From Mucilaginibacter xinganensis (GTDB lineage Bacteria; Bacteroidota; Bacteroidia; Sphingobacteriales; Sphingobacteriaceae), in NCBI RefSeq assembly GCF_002257585.1, contig NZ_CP022743.1:3906001-3970000 (forward strand): a DNA stretch of 64,000 nucleotides, given 5' to 3'. Positions 1-8,732 of this stretch are shown here, piece after piece. Below the pieces are notes generated by a model. The model worked only from the letters and a program-made list of their open reading frames with translations, did no database searches and had not been told where the DNA came from. Position numbers and translations under genes: made by a program. The first letter of the stretch is position 1, and every line of letters starts with the position of its first letter.

Positions 1-139
1 AAAAAAGCAACAAAGTCGATAACAAGCATACAACACATGAATTAACTAACAGGTCAGTAAAAACAGCACAGAACATGCCTAGAACCCCATATAAAATAAC
101 ATAGGCTCCCTGGAGTAACCAAGAAGCCTTTAAGAATTG

Positions 140-213
140 TGATCCCATCTGGATTCGAACCAGAGACCTACAGATTAGAAATCTGTTGCTCTATCCAGCT
201 GAGCTATAGGACC
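140..213 (-). tRNA. tRNA-Arg (anticodon TCT)
   Basis: Read on the minus strand, this 74-nt segment folds as a full cloverleaf: a 7-bp acceptor stem with G-U pairs, a D arm containing AGCTGGATA, an anticodon stem ACAGA/TCTGT closing the loop TTTCTAA, and a T arm with TTCGAAT. The anticodon TCT decodes AGA. CCA is not encoded; the discriminator is A. Confidence 0.93.
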
Positions 214-714
214 ATCTGAAATTTCACAAGTGCATCGGGGAGTTTCGAACCTCTCCAGTGTCCTTATTAAGATTTCGCGGTGCAAATATGCAAAAATCTG
301 CCTGAAAAATCAAGTGTATCGTTTCTTAATTTCATCGGCCGGGTAAAGGTTACACGTGAAAACTTCTTAAACAACAATAAATTCACATTTAACATAGTGT
401 ATAAACATTAAATTTTAATTAACTTCATTATTCAAACTATTGCTTAGTAATATTTGTTAAATTATATATATAATTGCAAACAATTATAAACCAATTGCCT
501 CATAAAGCAATACATTTATATTTTTAATTAGCGGGTGATTTTACAAACTTAAATATTAATAGTATTGATTTGGTGGTGTTGAATATGCCTTAAATTTCAA
601 GAAAGAATACTGCATTAATTTAAAATGAAGAAATTTACTTTTTAAAAAGATAAAGTGTTTTATTTACAATAAGTAAATCATACTTTTAACCGATTTTTTT
701 AATAAACTTATTTT
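214..714. other. AT-rich intergenic region upstream of the first sugar kinase
   Basis: About 500 bases without a credible gene. Near its left end (about 231-262) is a T-arm-like sequence containing TTCGAA on the minus strand, perhaps a decayed tRNA end. Two short inverted repeats lie further right: ATAATTG-CAAA-CAATTAT at 470-487 and ATTGC-N8-GCAAT at 494-511. The rest is very AT-rich and probably holds the promoter of the gene starting at 715, but I cannot place a convincing -33/-7 pair. Confidence 0.5.
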
Positions 715-1572
715 ATGATCATAATTGCTGACGGTGGCTCTACTAAAACAAACTGGTGTCTGGTTACCGAAGAAGGAAAAAAAGTTTACTTCAATACCGA
801 AGGTTACAATCCTTATTTTTCAAGTACTGATTACATTATTCAGTCGTTAGGAGAAAGCCTGCCGACCGATCTGGAAAAAGATGCGATCACCGAAGTAAAC
901 TATTATGGCGCAGGTTGTTCAACCGACGAAATGCGTGATATTGTTAAAGTAGCGATGGAAGCGGTGTTTACCAAAGCAAAGGTCAACATAGGCCATGATC
1001 TGCTTGCTGCGGCCAGGGCATTATTAGGCAACAACGAAGGTTTTGCAGCCATATTGGGAACAGGTACCAATACTTGTATCTATGATGGCAAAAACGTAGT
1101 AATGAATATTGATTCTGGTGCCTACATCCTGGGTGATGAAGGCAGCGGATGCTACATCGGTAAAAAATTACTTACTGATTACCTGCGCGGCTATATGCCG
1201 GAACCGGTACGTAACCTTTTTTGGGAAACATACAAACTTACACCTGATGATGTAAATGAGCAGGTTTATACCCAGCCGCGTGCCAATCGCTTTTGCGCAA
1301 GTTTCAGCAAATTTGTTTATGACAACAACGTACATATTGAATACTCAAGAAACTTAGTGCGTACCTCGTTCGAAGACTTTTTCCGGAATCTGGTAACCCA
1401 CTATCCTGATTATCAAAAATATTCCTTCAACTGCATTGGTTCGGTAGGCTACAATTTCCGCAACGTACTGGAAGAACTGGTAGTTGAAAACGGAATGGTT
1501 GTAGGTAATATCATCCGCTCACCTATAGACAACCTGGTGAAGTTCCATTTGGAAATGGCGCATCAGTTATAG
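715..1572 (+). CDS. BadF/BadG/BcrA/BcrD-type ATPase, N-acetylglucosamine kinase-like
   Basis: A 285-residue ASKHA-fold sugar kinase, probably cytoplasmic, that phosphorylates an amino sugar or hexose with ATP; the substrate is not determinable here. The phosphate-1 loop DGGSTKT is intact at residues 6-12. A central ILGTGTN motif and the adenosine-side GDEGSG motif follow near the middle. The length fits single-subunit N-acetylglucosamine kinases. A perfect hairpin terminator follows the stop. It is related to the gene at 3538-4386, with which it brackets pfkA, so both may belong to a sugar-phosphate module. The ATG at 715 is the first start that gives the complete phosphate loop. Confidence 0.88.
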   Translation: MIIIADGGSTKTNWCLVTEEGKKVYFNTEGYNPYFSSTDYIIQSLGESLPTDLEKDAITEVNYYGAGCSTDEMRDIVKVAMEAVFTKAKVNIGHDLLAAARALLGNNEGFAAILGTGTNTCIYDGKNVVMNIDSGAYILGDEGSGCYIGKKLLTDYLRGYMPEPVRNLFWETYKLTPDDVNEQVYTQPRANRFCASFSKFVYDNNVHIEYSRNLVRTSFEDFFRNLVTHYPDYQKYSFNCIGSVGYNFRNVLEELVVENGMVVGNIIRSPIDNLVKFHLEMAHQL

Positions 1573-1731
1573 TTAGTTGATTAGAGACTAGAGACCGGAG
1601 ATTAGAGGTTTCAGATAGGCAATAATATACAAGGCCCTTGCAATTAAATTGCAAGGGCCTTTCTTTTTCATTTCAAACTTTACCGACTTTCGGACTAAAA
1701 ACAACTAATCTCCAGTCTTTAATTAACTAAC
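1572..1731. repeat. Long imperfect inverted repeat spanning two convergent gene tails
   Basis: The left arm, 1572-1605, begins GTTAGTTGATTAGAGACT and ends GGAGATTAG. The right arm, 1705-1731, is its reverse complement apart from a 7-base insertion in the left arm and a few substitutions. The arms flank the hairpin at 1631-1661, and each arm overlaps the stop of one convergent gene. This resembles a REP-type intergenic element serving as a shared transcription end. Confidence 0.7.
1631..1668. terminator. Bidirectional terminator hairpin
   Basis: AAGGCCCTTGCAATT at 1631-1645 is exactly complementary to AATTGCAAGGGCCTT at 1647-1661, so the stem can reach 15 bp around a tiny loop. A T-rich run follows on the plus strand. 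It lies between convergent genes and can serve both. Confidence 0.85.
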
Positions 1732-2424
1732 CTTATCCAGGTTTAATTCATTATTAAAGATCTTGGCATATTTCCGGCGATCAAACTTGTAAAGTTTTGC
1801 TGCACGGTAGGATACACCTTTCTGCTTTTCATCTAGTTCCTTTAAAAACCCGTAGCTCAGCATTTTCTTCCTGAAATTTCTTTTATCAAGCTTTTTGTTC
1901 AGCACAGCTTCGTAAAGCGACTGCAGTTGCGTAAGCGTAAATTTTTCAGGCAGCAATTCAAAGGCAATGGGCTGGTAGTTTAAGCGGCGGCGGATTTTAT
2001 TGAAACCTGTCTCAAATATCTCTGTGTGGTCAAATGCCAGCTTAGGCAGTTCATTAACGGGGTGCCAGAAAGCCTTTCGGGCATACTGCGTAACCGGCCG
2101 TAATTCCTTTTGCCCGTTTATACGAATCAGGGCGTAGTACGCCACGGTTATTACCCGACCCTGCGGGTGACGGTTTACTTCGCCAAACGTGTGAAACTGC
2201 TGCATGTGCAGGTCGCGCAGACCGGTAAGCTCATATAAGATGCGCTCAGCAGCATCGTCAATACTTTCATCCTGCTCAACTATGTAGCCTGGTAAAGCAA
2301 GCCAATCTTTAAAAGGCTCCTGGTTTCTTTCAATCAGTAATATTTTGAGCTCTCCTGCCTCAAAACCAAATATTACACAATCAATTGAAAATACTGAATT
2401 AAATGTAGGTAGCGTAACTTCCAA
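1723..2424 (-). CDS. NrtR-like NUDIX/winged-helix transcriptional regulator
   Basis: A 233-residue protein with an N-terminal NUDIX-fold domain (about residues 12-140) and a C-terminal winged-helix region (about 150-225). This is the architecture of NrtR and of the Bacteroides arabinose regulator AraR. The NUDIX box (GX5EX7REUXEEXGU) is degenerate: the signature region reads PGYIVEQDESIDDAAERILYE, so a ligand-sensing rather than catalytic role is likely. The start is probably TTG at 2424, because no ATG precedes the first NUDIX strand. It is divergent from pfkA, and the palindrome at 2501-2515 lies between them. I infer it controls the pfkA operon and perhaps itself; the effector is unknown. 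Confidence 0.85.
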   Translation of the reverse strand: MEVTLPTFNSVFSIDCVIFGFEAGELKILLIERNQEPFKDWLALPGYIVEQDESIDDAAERILYELTGLRDLHMQQFHTFGEVNRHPQGRVITVAYYALIRINGQKELRPVTQYARKAFWHPVNELPKLAFDHTEIFETGFNKIRRRLNYQPIAFELLPEKFTLTQLQSLYEAVLNKKLDKRNFRKKMLSYGFLKELDEKQKGVSYRAAKLYKFDRRKYAKIFNNELNLDKVS

Positions 2425-2500
2425 ACCGCGTATTTTTAGGGTATTAATTTTAAAGATAATTGGTTAAGCGCTAATGTAAAAAAAAAAATTAAATTTAATG

Positions 2501-2515
2501 GTGTAAATTTTACAC
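2501..2515. promoter_or_regulatory. Palindromic operator candidate between the NUDIX regulator and pfkA
   Basis: GTGTAAATTTTACAC is a perfect 7-1-7 inverted repeat. Directly downstream, TATCTTCG at 2518-2525 matches the Bacteroidota -7 element TAnnTTTG at seven of eight positions. A bound repressor here would block a pfkA promoter. The -33 element is weak, so promoter placement is tentative. Confidence 0.65.
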
Positions 2516-2546
2516 AGTATCTTCGTGCCTACAAATAATCCTAAAG

Positions 2547-3533
2547 ATGCATAAAATATCGAAACTTGCAGTTTTAACATCGGGTGGTGATGCTCCGGGT
2601 ATGAACCCCTGTATCAGATCGGTAGTTAGAACAGCTATCTACAATAAATTACAGGTTGTTGGCATACGCCGTGGCTACCAGGGGCTTATTGAAGATGATA
2701 TGTATGACATGGAAGCACGTTCGGTTAGTAATATACTTAACCTTGGCGGCACCATTCTAAAAACTGCACGTTGTTTGCCATTCCGCTCTGACGAAGGAAT
2801 GGAAATAGCCTACCAGAACCTTAAAAAGCATGGTATTGATGCATTGGTAGTGATTGGCGGCGACGGAACTTTCACCGGCGCTTTGCGGTTTTCGAAAAAG
2901 TTTCCCGATATCGCCGTTATGGGCGTACCCGGAACTATAGATAATGACCTTTACGGCTCAACTTACACCCTGGGTTTTGATACCGCCACCAATACAGTAA
3001 TTGAAGCGATAGATAAGATCCGCGATACTGCCGATGCACATGACCGGTTATTCTTTGTTGAAGTTATGGGCCGCGATTCGGGTGCTATTGCTTTAAGGGC
3101 CGGTATATCCTGCGGCGCTGAGGCCATCTTACTGCCTGAAAAAGCGACGGCTATTGAAGACCTGATAAAAAATCTTAAAACAGGATCGTCAAATAAAAAA
3201 TCGTCCAGCATTGTTATTGTTGCCGAAGGCGATAAAAATGGCGGCGCTTATGATATTGCCAAAAAAGTACAAAAAGAAGTAAAATCGTACGACGTTAAAG
3301 TTACCATATTAGGTCACCTGCAACGCGGCGGCAGCCCCTCGGCATTTGACAGGATATTGGGCAGCCGTTTGGGTTTTGCCGCTGTAAATGCGTTACTTAG
3401 CGGAAAATCGCAAATGATGGTGGGACTTGAAGCTAACCACATTAAAATTACAGGACTTGAAGAAGCCCTTAACCAACATGAATTTAAACTCGAGGAAGAT
3501 TTGATGCAGATGGCTGAAATACTTTCGATATAA
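2547..3533 (+). CDS. pfkA: ATP-dependent 6-phosphofructokinase
   Basis: Catalyses ATP-dependent phosphorylation of fructose 6-phosphate to fructose 1,6-bisphosphate, the committed step of glycolysis, in the cytoplasm. The 328-residue length is standard for bacterial PfkA. The nucleotide loop GGDGT at residues 104-108 marks the ATP-using rather than the pyrophosphate-using type. The catalytic PGTIDND block is at 128-134 with Asp132, and the substrate motif MGRDSG is at 174-179. The next gene starts 4 bases after the stop and gapA 5 bases after that, so the three genes form a tight operon. The divergent NUDIX regulator and its palindrome are the likely control. Confidence 0.96.
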   Translation: MHKISKLAVLTSGGDAPGMNPCIRSVVRTAIYNKLQVVGIRRGYQGLIEDDMYDMEARSVSNILNLGGTILKTARCLPFRSDEGMEIAYQNLKKHGIDALVVIGGDGTFTGALRFSKKFPDIAVMGVPGTIDNDLYGSTYTLGFDTATNTVIEAIDKIRDTADAHDRLFFVEVMGRDSGAIALRAGISCGAEAILLPEKATAIEDLIKNLKTGSSNKKSSSIVIVAEGDKNGGAYDIAKKVQKEVKSYDVKVTILGHLQRGGSPSAFDRILGSRLGFAAVNALLSGKSQMMVGLEANHIKITGLEEALNQHEFKLEEDLMQMAEILSI

Positions 3534-3537
3534 ATTA

Positions 3538-4386
3538 ATGACTGCAGTTGTATATAGCGGATCTAATTATGCTGAATGGCGATTATTCGACAAGGAGCGG
3601 ACAATTGCTTCATTTAAAACAAGCGGCATAAATCCGTATTTTAATGACGAAAAGCACATTATACAACTGCTTAACAAAAACATCAACCTCATTCATCACG
3701 CAGAAGAAATTAAGCGCATTTATTTTTTTGGTGCAGGTTCCTTCTCGCCCGAGCTTAAAAACATAGTTCACAACGCTTTTTCAGCATTCTTTAAATTCGG
3801 CAAAATAACAGTTGAGCATGATATTACTGCCGCTGCTATCGCTTGTTGCAAAAACTCGCCGGGAATAATCAGCATAGTAGGCAGCGGAACTAACGCGGCC
3901 TGGTATGACGGCAAAAAAGTAACCCCAAACAACTATGGCCTTGGCTATATCCTGGCCGACGAAGGCTCGGGAAACTGGCTTGGCAGGGAATTGGTGAAAG
4001 GATATATGAATGAAACGCTGCCTGAAAACATTCGAAAAAAGTTCGTTCAGCGATATGATCCTGAACGTAAAACATTGCTCGAAAAGATTTACAGGCAAAA
4101 GCAGCCCGCTATTTACTTAAGCTCATTTACCGATTTTTTTATTGAAAACCAGGAAGATAGCTACATAAAAGGTATTATAAAAAACGGCTTCGACAAGTTG
4201 ATGCAAACCTATTTATTACCCTTGCATGATGAACATCCGGAAGCTTTTTTGTATTTTGCAGGCTCCGTTGCAGCAGGCTTTCAAAACCAGTTAAAAGAAG
4301 CCGCTGCCGATGCAAATCTTAAAATTGCGACAATCATTAAAGAACCCATAAATAATTTATTAACGTACTATTCAAGTAAAAATTAA
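3538..4386 (+). CDS. BadF/NAGK-like protein with degenerate phosphate loop (possible pseudokinase)
   Basis: A 282-residue paralog of the kinase at 715-1572; the two align without gaps over the N-terminus. The central SIVGSGTN and ADEGSG motifs are kept. The phosphate-1 loop DGGSTKT is replaced by YSGSNYA at residues 6-12, losing the Asp and Lys normally needed for ATP phosphate handling. The gene lies between pfkA and gapA with gaps of 4 and 5 bases, so it is co-transcribed with them. Seen: the motif loss and the placement. Inferred: it may bind a sugar phosphate or nucleotide without phosphorylating it, acting as a sensor or partner subunit. Catalysis through other residues cannot be excluded. 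Confidence 0.8.
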   Translation: MTAVVYSGSNYAEWRLFDKERTIASFKTSGINPYFNDEKHIIQLLNKNINLIHHAEEIKRIYFFGAGSFSPELKNIVHNAFSAFFKFGKITVEHDITAAAIACCKNSPGIISIVGSGTNAAWYDGKKVTPNNYGLGYILADEGSGNWLGRELVKGYMNETLPENIRKKFVQRYDPERKTLLEKIYRQKQPAIYLSSFTDFFIENQEDSYIKGIIKNGFDKLMQTYLLPLHDEHPEAFLYFAGSVAAGFQNQLKEAAADANLKIATIIKEPINNLLTYYSSKN

Positions 4387-4391
4387 AAATC

Positions 4392-5387
4392 ATGAAAATA
4401 GGAATTAACGGTTTCGGCCGTATTGGCCGCCTGGCATTCAGAGCTGCAATTGAAAGACCAGACATTGAAGTTGTTGGTATTAATGACCTTGTTGAGCCTG
4501 ATTACATGGCTTACATGTTAAAATACGATTCAACCCATGGTCAGTTCAAGGGCACCATTGCTGTTGAAGGTGGTCATTTAGTAGTAAACGGAAAAACTAT
4601 CCGTGTAACTGCTGAAAAAGACCCTGCAAACCTTAAATGGAACGAGGTTGGTGCAGAAATCATCATTGAATCAACAGGTTTGTTCTTAACACAGGAAACC
4701 GCACAAAAACATATCGATGCCGGCGCTAAAAAAGTTGTAATGAGTGCTCCTGCAAAGGATGATACCCCTACTTTTGTAATGGGTGTTAACAATAAAAAAT
4801 TAACTGCTGCGCATACTATCGTATCAAACGCATCATGTACAACCAATTGCCTTGCTCCTATCGCTAAAGTATTGAACGATAGCTTTGGTATTGAAGAAGG
4901 CTTAATGAGCACAGTACACGCCGTTACAGCTACTCAAAAAACAGTTGACAGCCCATCGGCTAAAGACTGGAGAGGCGGCCGTGGCGCATACCAAAATATC
5001 ATCCCTTCATCAACAGGTGCAGCTAAAGCGGTAACATTGGTTATTCCTGAATTAAAGGGTAAATTAACAGGTATGTCATTCCGTGTTCCGGTTGCTGACG
5101 TTTCTGTTGTTGACTTAACCGTTCGCCTTAAAAAAGGTGCAACTTACGAAGAAATTAAAGCTGCAATGAAAACAGCTTCAGAAGGTGACCTGAAAGGTAT
5201 TTTAGGATATACTGAAGATGATGTAGTTTCAGAAGATTTTAAAGGTGATTCACGCACATCAATTTTTGATGCTAAAGCCGGTATTGCTTTGAATGATAAC
5301 TTTGTAAAAGTTGTTTCATGGTATGACAACGAGTGGGGTTATTCAAACAAACTAATTGACCTGGTACAGGAATTAGGTAAAGTTTAA
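4392..5387 (+). CDS. gapA: Type I glyceraldehyde-3-phosphate dehydrogenase
   Basis: Oxidises glyceraldehyde 3-phosphate to 1,3-bisphosphoglycerate with NAD in the cytoplasm. The 331 residues carry the N-terminal Rossmann motif GINGFGRIGR, Asp32 (in INDL) favouring NAD, the active-site segment SNASCTTNC with catalytic Cys149, and His176 as base. It is the last gene of the pfkA operon, 5 bases after the BadF-like gene, and is followed by a strong hairpin terminator. Codons look like those of a highly expressed gene. Confidence 0.97.
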   Translation: MKIGINGFGRIGRLAFRAAIERPDIEVVGINDLVEPDYMAYMLKYDSTHGQFKGTIAVEGGHLVVNGKTIRVTAEKDPANLKWNEVGAEIIIESTGLFLTQETAQKHIDAGAKKVVMSAPAKDDTPTFVMGVNNKKLTAAHTIVSNASCTTNCLAPIAKVLNDSFGIEEGLMSTVHAVTATQKTVDSPSAKDWRGGRGAYQNIIPSSTGAAKAVTLVIPELKGKLTGMSFRVPVADVSVVDLTVRLKKGATYEEIKAAMKTASEGDLKGILGYTEDDVVSEDFKGDSRTSIFDAKAGIALNDNFVKVVSWYDNEWGYSNKLIDLVQELGKV

Positions 5388-5412
5388 TACAAAACCACAT
5401 TTATTATATCAG

Positions 5413-5440
5413 AGCCCCGGCAAAACCGGGGCTTTTCTTT
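5413..5440 (+). terminator. Rho-independent terminator of the pfkA-gapA operon
   Basis: AGCCCCGG at 5413-5420 pairs perfectly with CCGGGGCT at 5426-5433 around the loop CAAAA, and a T-rich tract follows. Confidence 0.93.
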
Positions 5441-5597
5441 ACAGGCTTTATTGGGGGCAGTCGCTTATCATGCCCCGTCCGGATTACCTCATACGCATAC
5501 ATGTTAGCCATTCGTCATCAATAAGGATTTCTTCATTGATAATATACTATTCGCGCATAACGTTAAAACAAAACGCAACTATCCTCATTTATTAATT

Positions 5598-6092
5598 ATG
5601 GTATTATTTGCTTTTGCGGCCTATATGGATGTAAACGAATTTGCGAAGACGGTTCCATCTGCCAAAAAGATCGGTGTAGCCAGGCTGCCCGGTTATAATT
5701 TCGTATTTAATAAAACCGCTGACGACCAATCGTCAAAGGCTAATATAGCCCCGTCTGCTGATCCGCTGGCAGTTGTTTGGGGCTTATTAATTGAGCTGAA
5801 TGACAACGAGCGCTCTAATTTTTATAACGGCGGGGCCTGGCAGATTGATTTTAAGCTGGAACATGTTAGCTGCCTGGACGAAGATGATAAAATCCACATG
5901 GCGGAAGCTTTTGTAGCGCAACCCCACGCATTAAATACACATTTGTTACCATTTGATTGGTATCACGCCCGATTGGTGCAACTTGCCACAAATGCCGGCT
6001 TGCCCAAGGAATATGTAAAGCAAATGGCCCAAATGCCTTTTAAAATTGATCCGGATGATGAAAGACGGCAAAAAAAACTTAAAAGGACATAA
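5598..6092 (+). CDS. Gamma-glutamylcyclotransferase-fold-like protein, probably degenerate
   Basis: A 164-residue protein whose spacing of strands (N-terminal FAFAAYMD, GVARLPGYNFVF, then VVWGLLIEL) recalls the GGCT/YtfP fold. The usual N-terminal YGSN substrate loop is not present. The region where the catalytic Glu normally sits reads NFYNGG, with Asn near residue 77. If it belongs to the family it has probably lost cyclotransferase activity. No signal peptide is seen and the C-terminus is Lys/Arg-rich. It is flanked by the gapA terminator and the GH95 gene, and neither explains its role. Confidence 0.55.
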   Translation: MVLFAFAAYMDVNEFAKTVPSAKKIGVARLPGYNFVFNKTADDQSSKANIAPSADPLAVVWGLLIELNDNERSNFYNGGAWQIDFKLEHVSCLDEDDKIHMAEAFVAQPHALNTHLLPFDWYHARLVQLATNAGLPKEYVKQMAQMPFKIDPDDERRQKKLKRT

Positions 6093-6257
6093 CTTTTAAC
6101 TACTTTGAATTGCCTGCACCCCTTCAAATTTATTGGTGACATTCTAAAATTTTGGTAAACACAACAAGTTTGTTTTCAGTAATACAAGTTCTGTTTTAGG
6201 GTTCTTTTTTTTAAATTTAGTACATCAAAAAGGGAACACCCTAAAACCCGACTGCGT

Positions 6258-8729
6258 ATGAAATTTAAAACCGTTTACTGCATATTTCTCTTACTTTTTT
6301 CAGGGGGTGTAATCCTGGCACAGAATGTTGATATTCCGGCAAAAATAGATTCGCACAGCTTTGACCCTGCGGCCCTTATTTGGCTTAATAAACCCGCCGC
6401 TAAATGGAGCGATGCAATCCCTGTTGGTAACGGGCGCCTGGGCGCCATGGTATATGGCGATGCTGCTGATGAAACCATCCAATTGAACGAGGATACTTAT
6501 TGGACGGGTGGACCCTACTCCACTGTAGTTAAAGGTGGTTACAAGTATTTGCCAATGGTTAGAGACCTGGTTTTCCGTGGGAGATTTAAAGAAGCGCAAA
6601 CACTTTTTGGCCGGAAGCTAATGGGATATCCTGTAGAACAGCAAAAATACCAGTCGCTTGCCAATCTCGTGTTCCATTTCGAATCAACAAAAAGTGTTAC
6701 CGGTTACAAGCGCTGGCTTGACCTGGAAACCGGCATTGCCGGAGTAAGCTATAACAGCGGAGGCGTTACCTATAAAAGAGAAGTTTTTTCATCCTATCCG
6801 GATCAAATTATTGCCGTAAGGCTTACAGCCAGCAAACCGGGAAGTATTTCCTTTACCGCCAATTTAAGAGGGGTGCGCAACCAGCAGCACTCAGACTACG
6901 CAACAGATTACTTTAAAATGGATGGCCTTGGCAACAACGGCCTGGTGCTTACCGGAAAGTCTGCCGATTATTTAGGTGTTGCCGGTAAGTTAAGGTACGA
7001 GGCGCGTTTAAAAGCCATACCCGAAGGCGGAAGGGTATTTGTAAACGGCACCGACCTGGTTGTTGAAAATGCAGATGCCATAACCCTGTACTTTGCCGCC
7101 GCAACAAATTTTGTGAACTATAAAGATATAAGCGCCGACGAACATACAAGGGTGAACGATTATTTGGAAGGCATAGCAGCGAAATCTTATGAAAGTATTA
7201 AAGCAAGTTACCTGGCAGATTACAGGAACCTGTTTAACAGGGTTAACCTTAAATTACCGGTTACCGCAAATTCATGGGCGCCTACGGACGAAAGGCTTGC
7301 AAGCAATACCATAACGCCCGACCCGGAGCTGGCTGCGCTGGCTTACCAGTTTGGCCGCTATGTATTGATCTCATCTTCGCGCCCGGGTACGCAGGCAGCA
7401 AATTTGCAGGGAATCTGGAATAATGATATGAACCCATCCTGGGATTCAAAATATACCACAAACATTAACCTGCAAATGAATTACTGGCCGGTTGAATCAG
7501 CAAACCTTTCGGAATGTGCAGCGCCACTGATCGGGCTAATGAAAAACATTACGGATCAGGGCTCGCAGGTGGCTAAAGAAAATTATAATTGCCGGGGCTG
7601 GGTTTCACACCAAAACACCGACTTGTGGATGGTAGCAGCCCCTATGGACGGGCCAACATGGGGCACTTTCACCACTGGTGGTGCATGGTTGTGCAATGCC
7701 CTGTGGGACCATTATTTATACACTGGCGATAAAAAATACCTGCGGGATATTTACCCGGTAATAAAGGGATCGGTTGATTTCTTTATGGACTTCTTGGTTA
7801 CAGACCCTGAGAAAAAATGGCTCGTCACCAACCCTTCATCTTCCCCGGAAAACTTTACCGGAAGTCCCGGCAACGAGCCCTACTTTGATGAAACTACCGG
7901 CAGTATAGTTCCTGGCACAACCATTTGCGCTGGATCATCAATTGACATGCAGATAATTACCGACCTGTTTGCTAATTATTCAAAGGCTGCAGCCGTATTG
8001 GGCCTGGATGGCGATTATATAACGAAGGTAAATGCCACAAAAAACAGGTTGCGCCCCCAGTTAATTGGTAAAGATGGCACATTACAGGAATGGACAGAAG
8101 ACTGGGGGCAGCTTGAAAAAGAGCATAGGCATGTATCTCCGTTGTACGGATTATATCCCGGAAACGTATTTTCGGTAAAACAGACGCCGGGCTTTATTGA
8201 CGCCATAAAAACGACACTGAATAAACGTGGCGATGGCACCAGCGGCTGGTCGCGGGTGTGGAAAACCGCCTTATGGGCCAGGTTACGCGATGGAGACAGG
8301 GCAAATTCGATAATGAAAGGATATTTTAAAGACGAAACATTCGTTCAGCTTTTCGCCAAATGCAGCGGAGCCATGCAAATTGATGGCACTATGGGGATAA
8401 CAGCCGCTATCACCGAAATGCTTGTGCAATCAAACCATGGTGTAATTGACCTGCTGCCTGCCCTCCCAACCGAGTGGGACACAGGTGAATTTAAAGGGGT
8501 ACGCACTACGGCTGCATTTGAGCTTGATATAAAGTGGCAGCATAATAAATTATTATCTGTAAAAATATTATCAGGACAGGGACAAACGTGTCATTTATTT
8601 GCAGCAGAAAAATTCCAGATAACGCAAAATGGAAAAAAGATAAAAATGGAAAAACTGAAGGATGGATCCGTACAATTTCCGACAACAAAAGGTTCCGTTT
8701 ACGAGCTGACAGCTATTCGAAACGGATAA
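6258..8729 (+). CDS. Secreted glycoside hydrolase family 95, alpha-L-fucosidase-like
   Basis: An 823-residue enzyme that probably removes alpha-1,2-linked L-fucose (some GH95 members act on galactose) from plant or host glycans, in the periplasm or at the cell surface. An N-terminal signal peptide ends around VILAQ. The N-terminal beta domain opens with the GH95 hallmark region (PVGNGRLGAMVYG, LNEDTYWTGG). The (alpha/alpha)6 domain holds NLQMNYWP and NPSSSPEN with Glu531 as probable general acid, QIDG near the C-terminal part, and NHGVIDLLPALP. The length matches the family. The stop lies 3 bases from the convergent small membrane protein gene. No SusC/SusD pair accompanies it in the window. 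Confidence 0.92.
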   Translation: MKFKTVYCIFLLLFSGGVILAQNVDIPAKIDSHSFDPAALIWLNKPAAKWSDAIPVGNGRLGAMVYGDAADETIQLNEDTYWTGGPYSTVVKGGYKYLPMVRDLVFRGRFKEAQTLFGRKLMGYPVEQQKYQSLANLVFHFESTKSVTGYKRWLDLETGIAGVSYNSGGVTYKREVFSSYPDQIIAVRLTASKPGSISFTANLRGVRNQQHSDYATDYFKMDGLGNNGLVLTGKSADYLGVAGKLRYEARLKAIPEGGRVFVNGTDLVVENADAITLYFAAATNFVNYKDISADEHTRVNDYLEGIAAKSYESIKASYLADYRNLFNRVNLKLPVTANSWAPTDERLASNTITPDPELAALAYQFGRYVLISSSRPGTQAANLQGIWNNDMNPSWDSKYTTNINLQMNYWPVESANLSECAAPLIGLMKNITDQGSQVAKENYNCRGWVSHQNTDLWMVAAPMDGPTWGTFTTGGAWLCNALWDHYLYTGDKKYLRDIYPVIKGSVDFFMDFLVTDPEKKWLVTNPSSSPENFTGSPGNEPYFDETTGSIVPGTTICAGSSIDMQIITDLFANYSKAAAVLGLDGDYITKVNATKNRLRPQLIGKDGTLQEWTEDWGQLEKEHRHVSPLYGLYPGNVFSVKQTPGFIDAIKTTLNKRGDGTSGWSRVWKTALWARLRDGDRANSIMKGYFKDETFVQLFAKCSGAMQIDGTMGITAAITEMLVQSNHGVIDLLPALPTEWDTGEFKGVRTTAAFELDIKWQHNKLLSVKILSGQGQTCHLFAAEKFQITQNGKKIKMEKLKDGSVQFPTTKGSVYELTAIRNG

Positions 8730-8732
8730 CGC

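Noticed and set aside
655..668. A second copy of the NUDIX-regulator operator before the first kinase gene
   Set aside because: GTGTTTTATTTACA shares only TGT and ACA ends with the 2501-2515 palindrome, so the match is too weak to claim.
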